This document shows positions 17,122 through 25,513 of a DNA stretch of 64,000 nucleotides, piece by piece (positions within the stretch are counted from its first letter, which is position 1; the number at the start of each line of letters is the position of its first letter). The notes beneath the pieces were generated by a model, which did not search any database, was not told the origin of the DNA, and saw only the letters and a program-made list of their open reading frames with translations. Both the position numbers and the translations under genes were made by a program. Source of the stretch: CAYUIG01 sp964444685 (lineage in GTDB: Bacteria; Gemmatimonadota; Gemmatimonadetes; Longimicrobiales; RSA9); the NCBI GenBank assembly GCA_964444685.1, contig CAYUIG010000014.1:11884-75883 (forward strand). The letters are read 5' to 3'.

Positions 17122-17544
17122 ATGGGTGAGTTCCCGCACCAGAAGCTGAGAGTGTATGGCGACGCTGTGCGCTTCGCCGCGGACGTCTACGCCGCGACAG
17201 CGAGCCTTCCCCACCGCTGTCGCCCTATGTCGGACCAGTTGTTCCGCGCGGCGACGTCGATCGCCCTGAACATCGCCGAGGGTGCTGCCGAATGGCGGCC
17301 GGCGGAGCAAGCGCGCTTCTATCGCATGTCGCGACGCTCCGCTGCTGAGTCGGCGGCTGCGGCGGACATCCTCCTGCGGATCGGTGTCGCAAACGACCCG
17401 CGCCTGATGGATCTAAGCGTCCGGGCCGCCAGCATGGCTGCACGTCTGACCCGGCTGATTCATTACGTCGAGACGCGCAGGTCGTCCGGGCGACGGAGTC
17501 GTAAACCAGACTCCAGACTCCAGACCCCAGACTCCAGACCCTGA
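17122..17544 (+). CDS. Four-helix-bundle protein (S23 / 23S rRNA intervening-sequence protein family)
   Basis: The product is 140 aa and starts at ATG 17122 after AGGGGGG. The family pattern is clear: HQKLRVYGDAVRFAADVY at the N-terminus, the SDQLFRAATSIALNIAEGAAE helix pair, ARFYRMSRRSAAESAA, and a last helix before the C-terminus. Relatives are found in 23S rRNA intervening sequences and beside diversity-generating retroelements (Avd); their function is poorly known. The last 13 codons (KPDSRLQTPDSRP) are translated heptamer repeat. The gene splits metH from the MTHFR fusion gene, suggesting insertion. No reverse transcriptase or rRNA is nearby. Confidence 0.88.
   Translation: MGEFPHQKLRVYGDAVRFAADVYAATASLPHRCRPMSDQLFRAATSIALNIAEGAAEWRPAEQARFYRMSRRSAAESAAAADILLRIGVANDPRLMDLSVRAASMAARLTRLIHYVETRRSSGRRSRKPDSRLQTPDSRP
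17506..17540. repeat. Heptamer array, right border of the four-helix-bundle cassette
   Basis: Five tandem units of CCAGACT/CCAGACC, the reverse complement of the unit at 17011-17038. The array is translated as the C-terminus of the four-helix-bundle protein and ends 9 bp before the next start codon. Confidence 0.9.
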
Positions 17545-17549
17545 AGCGG

Positions 17550-19484
17550 ATGCCCACCTTCCTCGACTACCTCAACGATGACCGGCCCCATCTCTTCGAT
17601 GGCGCCATGGGCACGATGCTCTACCAGAAGGGCATCTTCATCAACCGCTGCTACGACGAGCTGTGCCTGCGCGAGGCGGACATCGTGCGCGACGTGCATC
17701 GAGCGTACGTGAAGGCGGGCGCGGAGATCCTCGAGACGAACAGCTTCGGTGCGAACCGCGTGAAGCTCGCGGACTACGGCCTGGAGTCGCAGGTCGCGGC
17801 GATCAACGAGGCCGCCGCGAAGCTGGCGCGCGAAGCCGCGGGCGGCGATGTACTCGTCGCCGGCGCCATCGGGCCACTGGGAATACGCATCGAACCGTAC
17901 GGGCCGACGTCGCTCGATGAGGCGCGTGCGATATTCCGCGAGCAGGCGGAGGCGCTGCTCGCGGGCGGCGCGGACTTCATCCTGCTCGAGACGTTCGCGG
18001 ACCTGCCCGAGATCCGGCAGGCGCTGCTCGGCGTGCGCGATGCGGGCGCGCCGGCCGTGCTCTGCCAGATGACCGTGCTCGAGGACGGCGAGACCGCGTA
18101 TGGCACCACGCCGGAGGTCATTGCTGCTCGGCTCGATGAATGGGGCGCGGATGCGATCGGCCTCAACTGCTCGGTCGGACCCGCGGGCATCCTGTCCGCG
18201 CTCGAGCGCATGGCTGGCGCGACCGACAGGAAACTCTCCGCGCAGCCCAACGCGGGACTGCCGCGCGAGATCCACGGGCGCAAGATGTACATGGCGTCGC
18301 CCGAGTACATGGGGAAATACGCGCGCCGACTCATTCAGGCCGGCGCGAAGTTCGTCGGCGGCTGCTGCGGTACCACGCCCGACCACATCCGAAGGATCGC
18401 CGAGGCGGTGTACTCGATCGCGCCGCGACGCCGCCTCGTTCCCGTCGACACCGCGGCGCTCGACTCGGTGCAGGCCGTCGCTGCGACGCCGCTCGCCGAA
18501 CGTTCGAACTGGGGCCGCAAGCTCGCGTCGGGAGAGTTCGTCACCACGGTCGAGATCGTGCCGCCGCGCGGCATCTCGCCCGAGAAGATGCTCGCGGGTG
18601 TGCGCCTCCTGAAGCGCGCGGGACTCGACGCCGTGAACGTGCCCGACGGCCCGCGTGCGCAGATGCGCATGGGTGTGCTGCCGACCGCCGTGCTCGTCGA
18701 GCAGATCGTCGGGATCGAAACCGTCGTGCACTATTGCTGCCGCGACCGCAACCTGCTCGGCATGCTGTCCGACCTGCTCGGCGCGCACGCACTCGGTCTG
18801 CGCAACCTGCTGCTCATTACCGGCGATCCGCCGCGCATGGGGCCGTATCCCGACGCGACCGCCGTCTTCGACATCGATTCGATCGGTCTCGCCAACCTCG
18901 TCACGCGTCTGAACCACGGCCTCGATCCCGGCGGCAACCCGATCGGCGACCCGACGTCGTTCACGATCGGCGTCGGCGTGAATCCCGGCGCCAGCGATCT
19001 CGATTACGAGCTCAACCGCTTCTACTGGAAGGTCGAGGCCGGCGCCGAGTACGCGATCACACAGCCCGTGTTCGATCCGGAGCAGCTCCTGCGCTTCATC
19101 GACGAGATCCGACGCCGGGACGTGTGGATCCCGATCGTCGCGGGCATCTGGCCGCTTGTTTCTGCGCGCAACGCCGAGTTTCTCGCCAACGAAGTGCCCG
19201 GCGTGGTCGTGCCGCCGGCCATCGTCGAACGCATGCAGCACGCGAGCGCGCAGGGCAGGGAGCACGCGCTCCGGGAGGGACTCGCCATCGCGCGCGAGAT
19301 GCTGGCGACGATCCGGCCGCACGTGCAGGGTGTCCAGGTCAGCGCCCCGTTCGGCAAGGTCCCGTTCGCGCTCGAGGTGTTCGACGGCATCGAAAGCATC
19401 GACCCTACACCGGCGGCCGAAGAGCTACACGCGGACGAACACTTCGGCTTCGATCCGCCCGCGCGCGGGCCGCTCCCGGCCTGA
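17550..19484 (+). CDS. Homocysteine S-methyltransferase / methylenetetrahydrofolate reductase fusion
   Basis: The product is 644 aa. Residues 1-300 form a homocysteine-binding zinc domain (FDGAMGTMLY; zinc cysteines in GLNCSVGP and VGGCCGTTPDHI). Residues about 320-610 form a MetF-type TIM barrel (FVTTVEIVPPRG; LLITGDPPRMG; YAITQPVFDPE). This matches the YitJ-like bifunctional class, which makes methyl-THF and may methylate homocysteine. With metH upstream it completes the methyl cycle, and the N-domain resembles that of MetH. The start is ATG 17550; no clear ribosome binding site is visible because the heptamer array abuts it. Regulation may be shared with metH by read-through. Confidence 0.92.
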   Translation: MPTFLDYLNDDRPHLFDGAMGTMLYQKGIFINRCYDELCLREADIVRDVHRAYVKAGAEILETNSFGANRVKLADYGLESQVAAINEAAAKLAREAAGGDVLVAGAIGPLGIRIEPYGPTSLDEARAIFREQAEALLAGGADFILLETFADLPEIRQALLGVRDAGAPAVLCQMTVLEDGETAYGTTPEVIAARLDEWGADAIGLNCSVGPAGILSALERMAGATDRKLSAQPNAGLPREIHGRKMYMASPEYMGKYARRLIQAGAKFVGGCCGTTPDHIRRIAEAVYSIAPRRRLVPVDTAALDSVQAVAATPLAERSNWGRKLASGEFVTTVEIVPPRGISPEKMLAGVRLLKRAGLDAVNVPDGPRAQMRMGVLPTAVLVEQIVGIETVVHYCCRDRNLLGMLSDLLGAHALGLRNLLLITGDPPRMGPYPDATAVFDIDSIGLANLVTRLNHGLDPGGNPIGDPTSFTIGVGVNPGASDLDYELNRFYWKVEAGAEYAITQPVFDPEQLLRFIDEIRRRDVWIPIVAGIWPLVSARNAEFLANEVPGVVVPPAIVERMQHASAQGREHALREGLAIAREMLATIRPHVQGVQVSAPFGKVPFALEVFDGIESIDPTPAAEELHADEHFGFDPPARGPLPA

Positions 19485-19539
19485 GTCTGCCGACCTCCTG
19501 AAACGCTACGGCCCCCGACGACCAATAGGAGGTAGGGCC

Positions 19540-19563
19540 CCCGCGCAGCCACCAATGCGCGGG
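19540..19563. terminator. Hairpin after the MTHFR fusion gene
   Basis: CCCGCGCA (19540-19547) pairs perfectly with TGCGCGGG (19556-19563) around an 8-nt loop, between two co-directional genes. No T-run follows, so termination is only possible. Confidence 0.4.
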
Positions 19564-19588
19564 AATGACTCGCTCACAGGAGGGATGT

Positions 19589-20569
19589 ATGCTGCGTGCA
19601 ACCGTGTCCGCCGCCATTCTCGCGCTGTCGCCGCTCGTGTGTTTCGCGCAGGCACCGGCGCCGGGCGACGTTCTCGCCGCCAACCTCGACGACGGCTCGG
19701 TCTCGTGGTTCGACGGAACGACCGGTGCGTTCCGCGGCCACTTCGTACCGTCCGGCGCGGGCGGCCTGGCGGGAGCCACCGGCATCGCGTTCGGACCGGA
19801 TGGCGACCTGTACGTCGGCAGCAGCGCCACCGATCAGGTGCTGCGCTACGACGGCCGCACGGGTGAGTTCCGCGGCGCGTTCGTGGATCGTGGACAGATC
19901 GGCGGTCCGTTCTCGCTGATCTTCGGGCCCGACGGCGACCTGTACGTGAGTTCGTCGCAGCGGCACCAGGTGCTGCGCTTCGATGGCGAATCGGGAGCGT
20001 ACGAGGGCGTGGCGGCAGCGGACTCCACGCTCGGTCTGCCGATCGGTCTCCGCTTCGGGCCGGACGGATTCCTGTACGTCGCGAACGCGCAGGGCAGTTC
20101 AGTCGATCGCTACGACGCCGCCTCCGGCCGGCTCCTGGCGCGCGTTGCCACCGGTGTCCGGTTCGCATCCGACGTCGCGTTCGGACCGGACGGCCAGCTC
20201 TACGTCAGCAGCGCCGCCGCGTTCGCCGTACTGCGCTTCGATCCCGGCACCGGTGCAATGGCCGACACGGCCGCGGCCCTCCCGGGCGGCGGCGTTCCCG
20301 TCGGCCTCGCCTTCGTAGCCGATGGGCGTCTCTTCATCTCGGACTTCAGACGGAGCCGGCTGTTCGTGCTGGAGCCGGGATCGACCGAGCCACGACTCCT
20401 GGCGTCCGAGGGCATGGCGGGGCCTGAGAACATCGTCGTCGTGCCTGCACCTTCGCGCGCGCAGGACGGAGGCCCTAACATTCCCGCGTCGGGAATCCAG
20501 CGACCAGACTCGGAACACGAATGGAGATCGCGAAGGGCCACGGACTCGGGAACGACTATCTCGTCGTAG
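19589..20569 (+). CDS. Secreted NHL/SMP-30-type beta-propeller protein
   Basis: The product is 326 aa and starts at ATG 19589 after CAGGAGGG. A signal peptide (MLRATVSAAILALSPLVCFA) precedes at least five repeats of the form GIAFGPDGDLYVGSSATDQVLRYDG, about 42 residues apart. This is the blade repeat of NHL or SMP-30-like propellers. No catalytic residues are evident, so binding or scaffolding in the envelope is likely. The 3' end overlaps the dapF-like start by about 49 bp in another frame. Confidence 0.82.
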   Translation: MLRATVSAAILALSPLVCFAQAPAPGDVLAANLDDGSVSWFDGTTGAFRGHFVPSGAGGLAGATGIAFGPDGDLYVGSSATDQVLRYDGRTGEFRGAFVDRGQIGGPFSLIFGPDGDLYVSSSQRHQVLRFDGESGAYEGVAAADSTLGLPIGLRFGPDGFLYVANAQGSSVDRYDAASGRLLARVATGVRFASDVAFGPDGQLYVSSAAAFAVLRFDPGTGAMADTAAALPGGGVPVGLAFVADGRLFISDFRRSRLFVLEPGSTEPRLLASEGMAGPENIVVVPAPSRAQDGGPNIPASGIQRPDSEHEWRSRRATDSGTTISS

Positions 20570-21405
20570 AGACGCCCACGCTCCCGTTCGAGCTCACGCC
20601 CGCACGCATCATCGCGATCTGCGACCGGCACACCGGACTGGGTTCGGACGGCATCCTGATCGCGGATGTGGCTCGGCGAAGCGTCGCAGGTGAACGCGAG
20701 TTCGGGCTGCGCATCTGGAATCCCGACGGCACGGAGGCGGAGAAGAGCGGCAACGGCCTGCGCATCTTCGCAGCATGGCTGCACGCACACGGCCACGTCG
20801 GCGATGAATGGTTCGGCGTCCGACTCGTGAAGGATCGCGTGCGCATGCGCGTCGAGTCCGCGTCCGGCACGGGCATCGTCGAAGTGCGCGTCGAGATCGG
20901 ACGCACCACGTTCCGCGGCGCGGACGTCGGCTTCGTCCCGCAGGCGGACGAAGCGCTCGGCGTGCGGCTCGATCTCGGTGATGCGGGCACCGCGGAGATC
21001 ACGACGGTCTCACTCTCCAACCCGCACTGCGTCGTCTTCGTAGACGCACTCGAGCGACGCGACTTCCTCACCCGCGCGCCGCGCCTCTGCACCCACGAGG
21101 CCTTCGCCGCGGGAACGAACGTGCAGTTCGCGCGCGTCGCCGGGCCGCGCCTGCTCGAGGCATGGATCTGGGAGCGCGGTGCGGGCGAGACGCTCGCATC
21201 CGGATCCAGCTCCTGCGCCGTCGCCGCCGCGGCCGTGCGCCGCGGATTCGTTCAGCCCGGCACGTTCGAGGTGCGCATGCCCGGCGGCAGCACCGAAGTC
21301 ACCGTCGGCGACGACTTCGCGATCGTGCTGCGCGGCCCGGCCCGCATGGTCTACTCGGCTACGCTCGATCCGGGCTGGCTGGCCGAGCTCACTGCGCGGG
21401 CCTGA
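20521..21405 (+). CDS. Diaminopimelate epimerase homologue lacking both catalytic cysteines
   Basis: The 294-aa product has the DapF fold: HGLGNDYLVVE, NPDGTEAEKSGNGLRIF, NPHCVVFV, GTNVQFARV and ERGAGETLASGSSSC are all collinear with DapF. The two catalytic cysteines are replaced. The RC of the first motif is R81-I82, and the ACGSGAC loop reads A-S227-G-S-S-S-C232. The fold and substrate-anchoring residues look kept. It could be a diverged epimerase using other groups (C232 is retained three residues on from the loop equivalent) or a different enzyme. Calling it a working DapF is not safe. Confidence 0.8.
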   Translation: MEIAKGHGLGNDYLVVETPTLPFELTPARIIAICDRHTGLGSDGILIADVARRSVAGEREFGLRIWNPDGTEAEKSGNGLRIFAAWLHAHGHVGDEWFGVRLVKDRVRMRVESASGTGIVEVRVEIGRTTFRGADVGFVPQADEALGVRLDLGDAGTAEITTVSLSNPHCVVFVDALERRDFLTRAPRLCTHEAFAAGTNVQFARVAGPRLLEAWIWERGAGETLASGSSSCAVAAAAVRRGFVQPGTFEVRMPGGSTEVTVGDDFAIVLRGPARMVYSATLDPGWLAELTARA

Positions 21406-22042
21406 TTCCGGGCGCCCGATACCGCCGATATCCCACGAGAACGACCGCCGTAGCCAGGCCGCCGGCGATCAGGCTGAAGTCCTCGTACATGCCGAGCCCG
21501 AGCGCTGCGGAGAATCCGATCAGCGTCCACACCAGCGGCACGACGAACAGTACCGGCCTGAGCGGTCGCACCCACAGCAGCACACCCAGCGTGTAGAGCG
21601 TCGTCGGACACGGCAATCCGAACGTCGGCTGCTCCGGATACCGGTGGCCCGCGATGTACGCGAGTGCCGGGTAGATCAGCAGCGCGAATACGACCAGCGC
21701 GATCCCCACCTTCGTCGGCTGGTCGCCGATCGGCCGCACGGCCACCCAGCCACGCAGTGCAGTGAGCAGCAGCAGCACACCCTGCACGATGAACAGTGCA
21801 GCGAAGAACGACGCGGCCGGGTTGATCGCGCGGAAGAAGCCGGCGTGATAGACGATCCCCATCCACAGCCACAGGAAGCCGAGCAGCAACAGTGTCGGGC
21901 GGGATCCGCGCTCCGGGTTCCGCCAAGCGCCGATCGCTGCCCCGACCGCAGCGAACAGGAATGCGACCGGCAGCGGCCACACGGCCTCGTTGTAGCGGGC
22001 GAAAACGGCGAGGAACTCCGCCGCGGAGAATGGAAGCTCCAT
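21389..22042 (-). CDS. DUF6064-type polytopic membrane protein
   Basis: The product is 217 aa with about seven hydrophobic segments. The N-terminus (FSAAEFLAVFARYNEAVWP) matches the DUF6064 family start as I remember it. ATG 22042 has GGGAGGTG upstream, and that Shine-Dalgarno lies inside a hairpin (22046-22075). Its 3' end overlaps the end of the dapF-like gene by 17 bp, tail to tail. Function is unknown. Confidence 0.72.
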   Translation of the reverse strand: MELPFSAAEFLAVFARYNEAVWPLPVAFLFAAVGAAIGAWRNPERGSRPTLLLLGFLWLWMGIVYHAGFFRAINPAASFFAALFIVQGVLLLLTALRGWVAVRPIGDQPTKVGIALVVFALLIYPALAYIAGHRYPEQPTFGLPCPTTLYTLGVLLWVRPLRPVLFVVPLVWTLIGFSAALGLGMYEDFSLIAGGLATAVVLVGYRRYRAPGIRPAQ

Positions 22043-22045
22043 GAC

Positions 22046-22075
22046 ACACCTCCCGAAGTGTCACTCGGAAGGTGT
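22046..22075 (-). promoter_or_regulatory. Hairpin covering the ribosome binding site of the DUF6064 gene
   Basis: On the minus strand ACACCTTCCGA pairs with TCGGGAGGTGT (22065-22075 with 22046-22056) with one G-U pair and an 8-nt loop. The right arm contains the Shine-Dalgarno AGGTG just before the ATG, so the fold would block translation. It could also simply be a weak terminator after the RibD-like gene. Confidence 0.45.
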
Positions 22076-22150
22076 CGCTTGCCTCCGGCTGGAGCAGCCA
22101 GAGATTTCACGAGTTTTCGGTGGTGAATCGGACTACAACGTCCGGCTTCG

Positions 22151-22798
22151 TTACCGGCGCTTCGAAAGGACGATGTGCGTAACGCCGGGGCTCGGTATGT
22201 GCTCCGTGACCTCGTAGCCCAGGGCCGGCAGGTCGAGCCCGCCGAACAGATGTTCGCCCGATCCGAGCAGTCGCGGTGCAATGGCCACGTGCAGTTCGTC
22301 GATGAGGCCGACCTCGAGATACTGCCGCACCGTCGAGACGCCGCCGCCGATCTCCACGTCCTTCCCGGCCGCGGCTTTCTTCGCGCGGTCCATCGCCTCG
22401 TGGATGCCACCCGTGACGAAGTGGAAGACCGTGCCGCCCTCCATCTCGGCGGGCGGGCGCTCGTGATGCGTCAGCACGAACACGGGCCCGTGATACGGCG
22501 GATTCTTCCCCCACCACCCGCGCCAGGAATCGTCCGGCCATGGTCCGCGGACCGGGCCGAACATGTTGCGGCCCATGATCCACGCACCGACGCCCACGCC
22601 GAACCGCTTCGCGAAATCGTCATCGACGCCGGTGGTGCCGCCTTCCTTCCCACCCATTCGCTGGAAGGTGCGCGTCGTCACGTACCAGTCGTGCAGCTCT
22701 TCGCCACCCACGCCGAGCGGCTCCTCGCGAGTCTGGTTCGGGCCGGCGCCGTAGCCATCGAGTGAGATCGTGAAGTTGTGCACACGTACGCGAGTCAT
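22151..22798 (-). CDS. Dihydrofolate reductase-family (RibD C-terminal) protein
   Basis: The product is about 215 aa. The pattern TRVRVHNFTISLDGYGAGPN at the start, MGRNMFGPVRGPW in the middle and DVEIGGGVSTVRQYLEVGLIDELHVAIAPRLLGSG near the end is the RibD-C/YwjB-type fold. These proteins are NADPH-dependent reductase-like; most are not true DHFR. The start is ATG 22798, with an in-frame ATG at 22807 as alternative. It lies just downstream of lptG and may share its transcript. Confidence 0.82.
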   Translation of the reverse strand: MTRVRVHNFTISLDGYGAGPNQTREEPLGVGGEELHDWYVTTRTFQRMGGKEGGTTGVDDDFAKRFGVGVGAWIMGRNMFGPVRGPWPDDSWRGWWGKNPPYHGPVFVLTHHERPPAEMEGGTVFHFVTGGIHEAMDRAKKAAAGKDVEIGGGVSTVRQYLEVGLIDELHVAIAPRLLGSGEHLFGGLDLPALGYEVTEHIPSPGVTHIVLSKRR

Positions 22799-22815
22799 TT
22801 TCCGCATTTGTCGGG

Positions 22816-23895
22816 CTACGTTCGGACGCGGACGATCAGCACGAATCCGGCCAGGAGGAAGAGTCCGTTCGGGATCCAGGCCGCGGCAAGCGGTGGCAGC
22901 ATGCCGGCGCCGCCGAACGCGCCGGATATGCGGAACAGCATCAGGTAGAGGATCGTCACGCCGAGCGATACGCCGATGCCGAACGCGGGCCCGCCGCGCG
23001 ACGTGCTGTTGGCGAGCGGTGCGCCGAACAGGATGATGATGAGCGTGGCGACCGGCAGTGCGATCTTCTGAGCCAGCTCGACCTCGAGTTTCAGCGGCTC
23101 GCCGCCGGAGCGTCGCAGGTTGTCGATGAAGCGCGCCAGCTCGGCGTAGCGCATCTCCTCCGGATCCTTCTGCTCGTCCAGCAGCGCATCGGGCGGTTCG
23201 TAGAAGCCGGGGATCAGGGATGCGAAGCGGTAGAGACGTTCGCCGCCCTCGGGCGGGAAGGTGCGGTGCCAGCCGTCGCTGAGTATCCAGCCCTGCGCGG
23301 GATCCCAGTCGGCGCGCGGCGCAACGATGTGCACCGTCGGCACCTCCTCGCCGTCCCCCTCACGCTCGACCGCCACGTTGAACATGCGGCCGGGCCCCGC
23401 CTCCAGGCGGCGGATCGACCAGACGTATCCGCTCTCCGCGCGGAACACGAAGTCGGTGCGTGAATCATAGTAGACTTCGCGGTCGCTGCGGCTGCTGTCC
23501 ATCAGCTCGCGCCGCTCCGCGAGCGTGACGGGCACGAGCTCCGACAGGAAGAGACCCACAGCCGTGAGCAGGATCCCGAGCACGGGCAGGACGGCGAGCG
23601 CGCGCCAGAAGCTGATACCGCCGGCCTTCGCGGCGGTCAGCTCGGAGTGCCGGCTCATCGAGCTGACCGTGAACACCGTCGCAATCAGCGATGCGATCGG
23701 GAACGACCAGAGCACGAAGAGCGGAAACTGATAGATGTACGACAGCACGATGTGCAGACCGGGGATCTGCCGCTCCGTGAACGTGTCGAGGTTGTCGGTC
23801 AGGTCACCGAGCACGAAGAGGAGGGGCGCGCCGATCGCGAAGAGGGCGAACAGGCGCAGGAACTCGCGTGCAACGAATCGGTCGAGAATGCGCAT
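22816..23895 (-). CDS. lptG: LptF/LptG-family permease, LPS export (LptG position)
   Basis: The product is about 359 aa with six hydrophobic segments in the LptF/G pattern: three N-terminal (8-30, 50-75, 97-118), a large periplasmic beta-jellyroll domain (about 125-265) and three C-terminal (near 280-355). The first cytoplasmic loop HSELTAAKAGGIS, which contacts LptB, is conserved. Start ATG 23895 (MRILDRFVAREFL) is preferred; GTG 23901 would overlap the lptF stop. With LptF and LptB it would extract lipopolysaccharide from the inner membrane. lptB itself is not in the window. Confidence 0.88.
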   Translation of the reverse strand: MRILDRFVAREFLRLFALFAIGAPLLFVLGDLTDNLDTFTERQIPGLHIVLSYIYQFPLFVLWSFPIASLIATVFTVSSMSRHSELTAAKAGGISFWRALAVLPVLGILLTAVGLFLSELVPVTLAERRELMDSSRSDREVYYDSRTDFVFRAESGYVWSIRRLEAGPGRMFNVAVEREGDGEEVPTVHIVAPRADWDPAQGWILSDGWHRTFPPEGGERLYRFASLIPGFYEPPDALLDEQKDPEEMRYAELARFIDNLRRSGGEPLKLEVELAQKIALPVATLIIILFGAPLANSTSRGGPAFGIGVSLGVTILYLMLFRISGAFGGAGMLPPLAAAWIPNGLFLLAGFVLIVRVRT

Positions 23896-23897
23896 CG

Positions 23898-25364
23898 TCA
23901 CGCCTTACGCGCCTGGAGCGCACGCCGCCTGCGGAACGGCCGGGTGACGAAGCGGCGGACCGTGAACCACAGGTCGTCCCACCCGCCGCCGCGGGTGGTC
24001 GCGGTCTCCGTGCCGATGCGCGCCAGTCCCCAGAGCGACAGCACGAAGAACACCACGTTGGGCGCCCACGGTCCCACCAGCGGCGAGATGATGCCGCGGT
24101 CACCCAGCGACTCGCCGCCGATCAGCGACATGTAGTAGACGCCGAACACGAAGAGGGAGATGGCGATCACCATGCCGACACCACCGCGCGGGAAGCGTAC
24201 GGCGATCGGCGCACCGATCAACACGAAGATGATGCACGCCACGGGGATCGCGTACTTCTTCTGATACTCGATGATGTTTCGGTTCGCGCGCTCCTCGAGC
24301 GTCTGCTCCCGGTTGCGCAGCACCTCGAGGCGGCGCAGCGCGTCCATCACCAGTTCGTCGTCGGTCATTACTCGCTGCTGCAGGCGACGTCCGCCCGGCA
24401 GCAATCCAAGTCCCGCCTCACGCACCGGCAGCGGCACGCCCGTGTCGCTCAGTATCGGCGGCGCGGCCGGTCCTTCGAGGGCACGCGTGACGATGCGTTC
24501 GCTCAGCGCGCGCGCCTCGGCGTGCACTTCCGCCAGCTCCATGCGCGCGGTGTCCACCTGCGCCTGCAGCATCGCCAGCGACATCTCGCGGTCGCTGCGG
24601 AACGACTCCTGGACCCGCTGGAGCTCCGTGCCCACGCCCGCGAGCATGATCATGTCCTGCTTGAAGAACGTGCGCTGGAATGCGGACGGATCCTGGATCT
24701 CGGTTTCGTGCACGAACCCGTCGTACAGCACGAGGAACAGATCCGTACGGGCCTGGTTAAAAGCCATCCGACCGCTGTCCGCGTACACGGACCGCAGCTG
24801 ATTGCCCGCGCTCAGGTCGTAGATCACCACATCGAACAGCCGGTTCGTGGCGGGGTCGACGCGGGCCGACTGGAGGTAGTAGCGGGTGGCCAGATCCGTC
24901 GTCCGGATCTGGTTGATGACCTGCTCCTCCAGCGTCAGCGTGGGGCTCTTCCTGTTGATGTCCGTGAGCCGATTCTTCAGGGCGTGGTTGGTCTCCGGCA
25001 GAATGCGGTCGTTGAACCAGACCATGAAGGTCGCCAGCACCACGGCCGCGAGCACGAGTGGGATCATCAGCCGCAGCAGATTGATGCCCGACCCTTTCAG
25101 CGCCGTGATTTCGTTGTCCGCCGCGAGCTGGCTGAACGCGAACAGCACCGCGACGAGCACCGCCATCGGCAGCGTCAGGGCGATGATGTGCGGCAGGGAC
25201 AGCGCCAGCACCTCGGTGATCACACCGGCTGGCAGCCCCTTGCCCGCCAGGTCCTCGAAACGACGGTACACCGCGTTGATGAAGAGTAGAGCCGTCAGAA
25301 TGCTGAGGGCGAACAGAAAGGGCCCGGCGTGGGCGCGCAGAAGATATCGCGTCAGGATTCGCAT
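23898..25364 (-). CDS. lptF: LptF/LptG-family permease, LPS export (LptF position)
   Basis: The product is 488 aa; ATG 25364 gives MRILTRYLLRAHAGPFLFAL. The usual N-terminal helices, the coupling loop NEITALKGSGINLLRLM (near 90-106) and the C-terminal helices are present. The periplasmic domain is about 100 residues longer than usual, with a helical insertion between about 230 and 330 (Leu/Arg/Glu-rich). lptG follows with a 2-bp gap. The gene is divergent from the SprA-like gene across a repeat-rich 275-bp spacer. Confidence 0.9.
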   Translation of the reverse strand: MRILTRYLLRAHAGPFLFALSILTALLFINAVYRRFEDLAGKGLPAGVITEVLALSLPHIIALTLPMAVLVAVLFAFSQLAADNEITALKGSGINLLRLMIPLVLAAVVLATFMVWFNDRILPETNHALKNRLTDINRKSPTLTLEEQVINQIRTTDLATRYYLQSARVDPATNRLFDVVIYDLSAGNQLRSVYADSGRMAFNQARTDLFLVLYDGFVHETEIQDPSAFQRTFFKQDMIMLAGVGTELQRVQESFRSDREMSLAMLQAQVDTARMELAEVHAEARALSERIVTRALEGPAAPPILSDTGVPLPVREAGLGLLPGGRRLQQRVMTDDELVMDALRRLEVLRNREQTLEERANRNIIEYQKKYAIPVACIIFVLIGAPIAVRFPRGGVGMVIAISLFVFGVYYMSLIGGESLGDRGIISPLVGPWAPNVVFFVLSLWGLARIGTETATTRGGGWDDLWFTVRRFVTRPFRRRRALQARKA

Positions 25365-25389
25365 CGTCGCGCAGTGAATATACCGGGGC

Positions 25390-25412
25390 GGCGGGCGGGT
25401 TCCCCGCCCGCC
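25390..25412. repeat. Perfect GC hairpin upstream of lptF
   Basis: GGCGGGCGG pairs with CCGCCCGCC around a short loop, 26 bp upstream of the lptF start. It may influence the lptF leader; no other role is evident. Confidence 0.5.
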
Positions 25413-25434
25413 GATGAATCGGGCGACACGCGGC

Positions 25435-25490
25435 GGGCGACGAACGGCGGACGACTTGGGGCGGGCGACCAACGGCGGGCGACTTGGGGC
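25435..25490. repeat. 28-bp tandem repeat, two copies
   Basis: Two adjacent 28-bp units (25435-25462 and 25463-25490) start GGGCGACSAACGGCGGRCGA and end CTTGGGGC, differing at two positions. They sit in the lptF/SprA spacer, next to the longest heptamer array. Confidence 0.85.
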
Positions 25491-25513
25491 GGGTACGTGA
25501 GGCGGGACGGAAA

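Noticed and set aside
17122..17544. Diversity-generating retroelement accessory gene (Avd)
   Set aside because: No reverse transcriptase, template repeat or variable repeat lies near; the sequence fits the broader S23 four-helix-bundle family.
22151..22798. True dihydrofolate reductase (folA)
   Set aside because: The sequence is RibD-C/YwjB-like; with ThyX in the genome a FolA is not implied.
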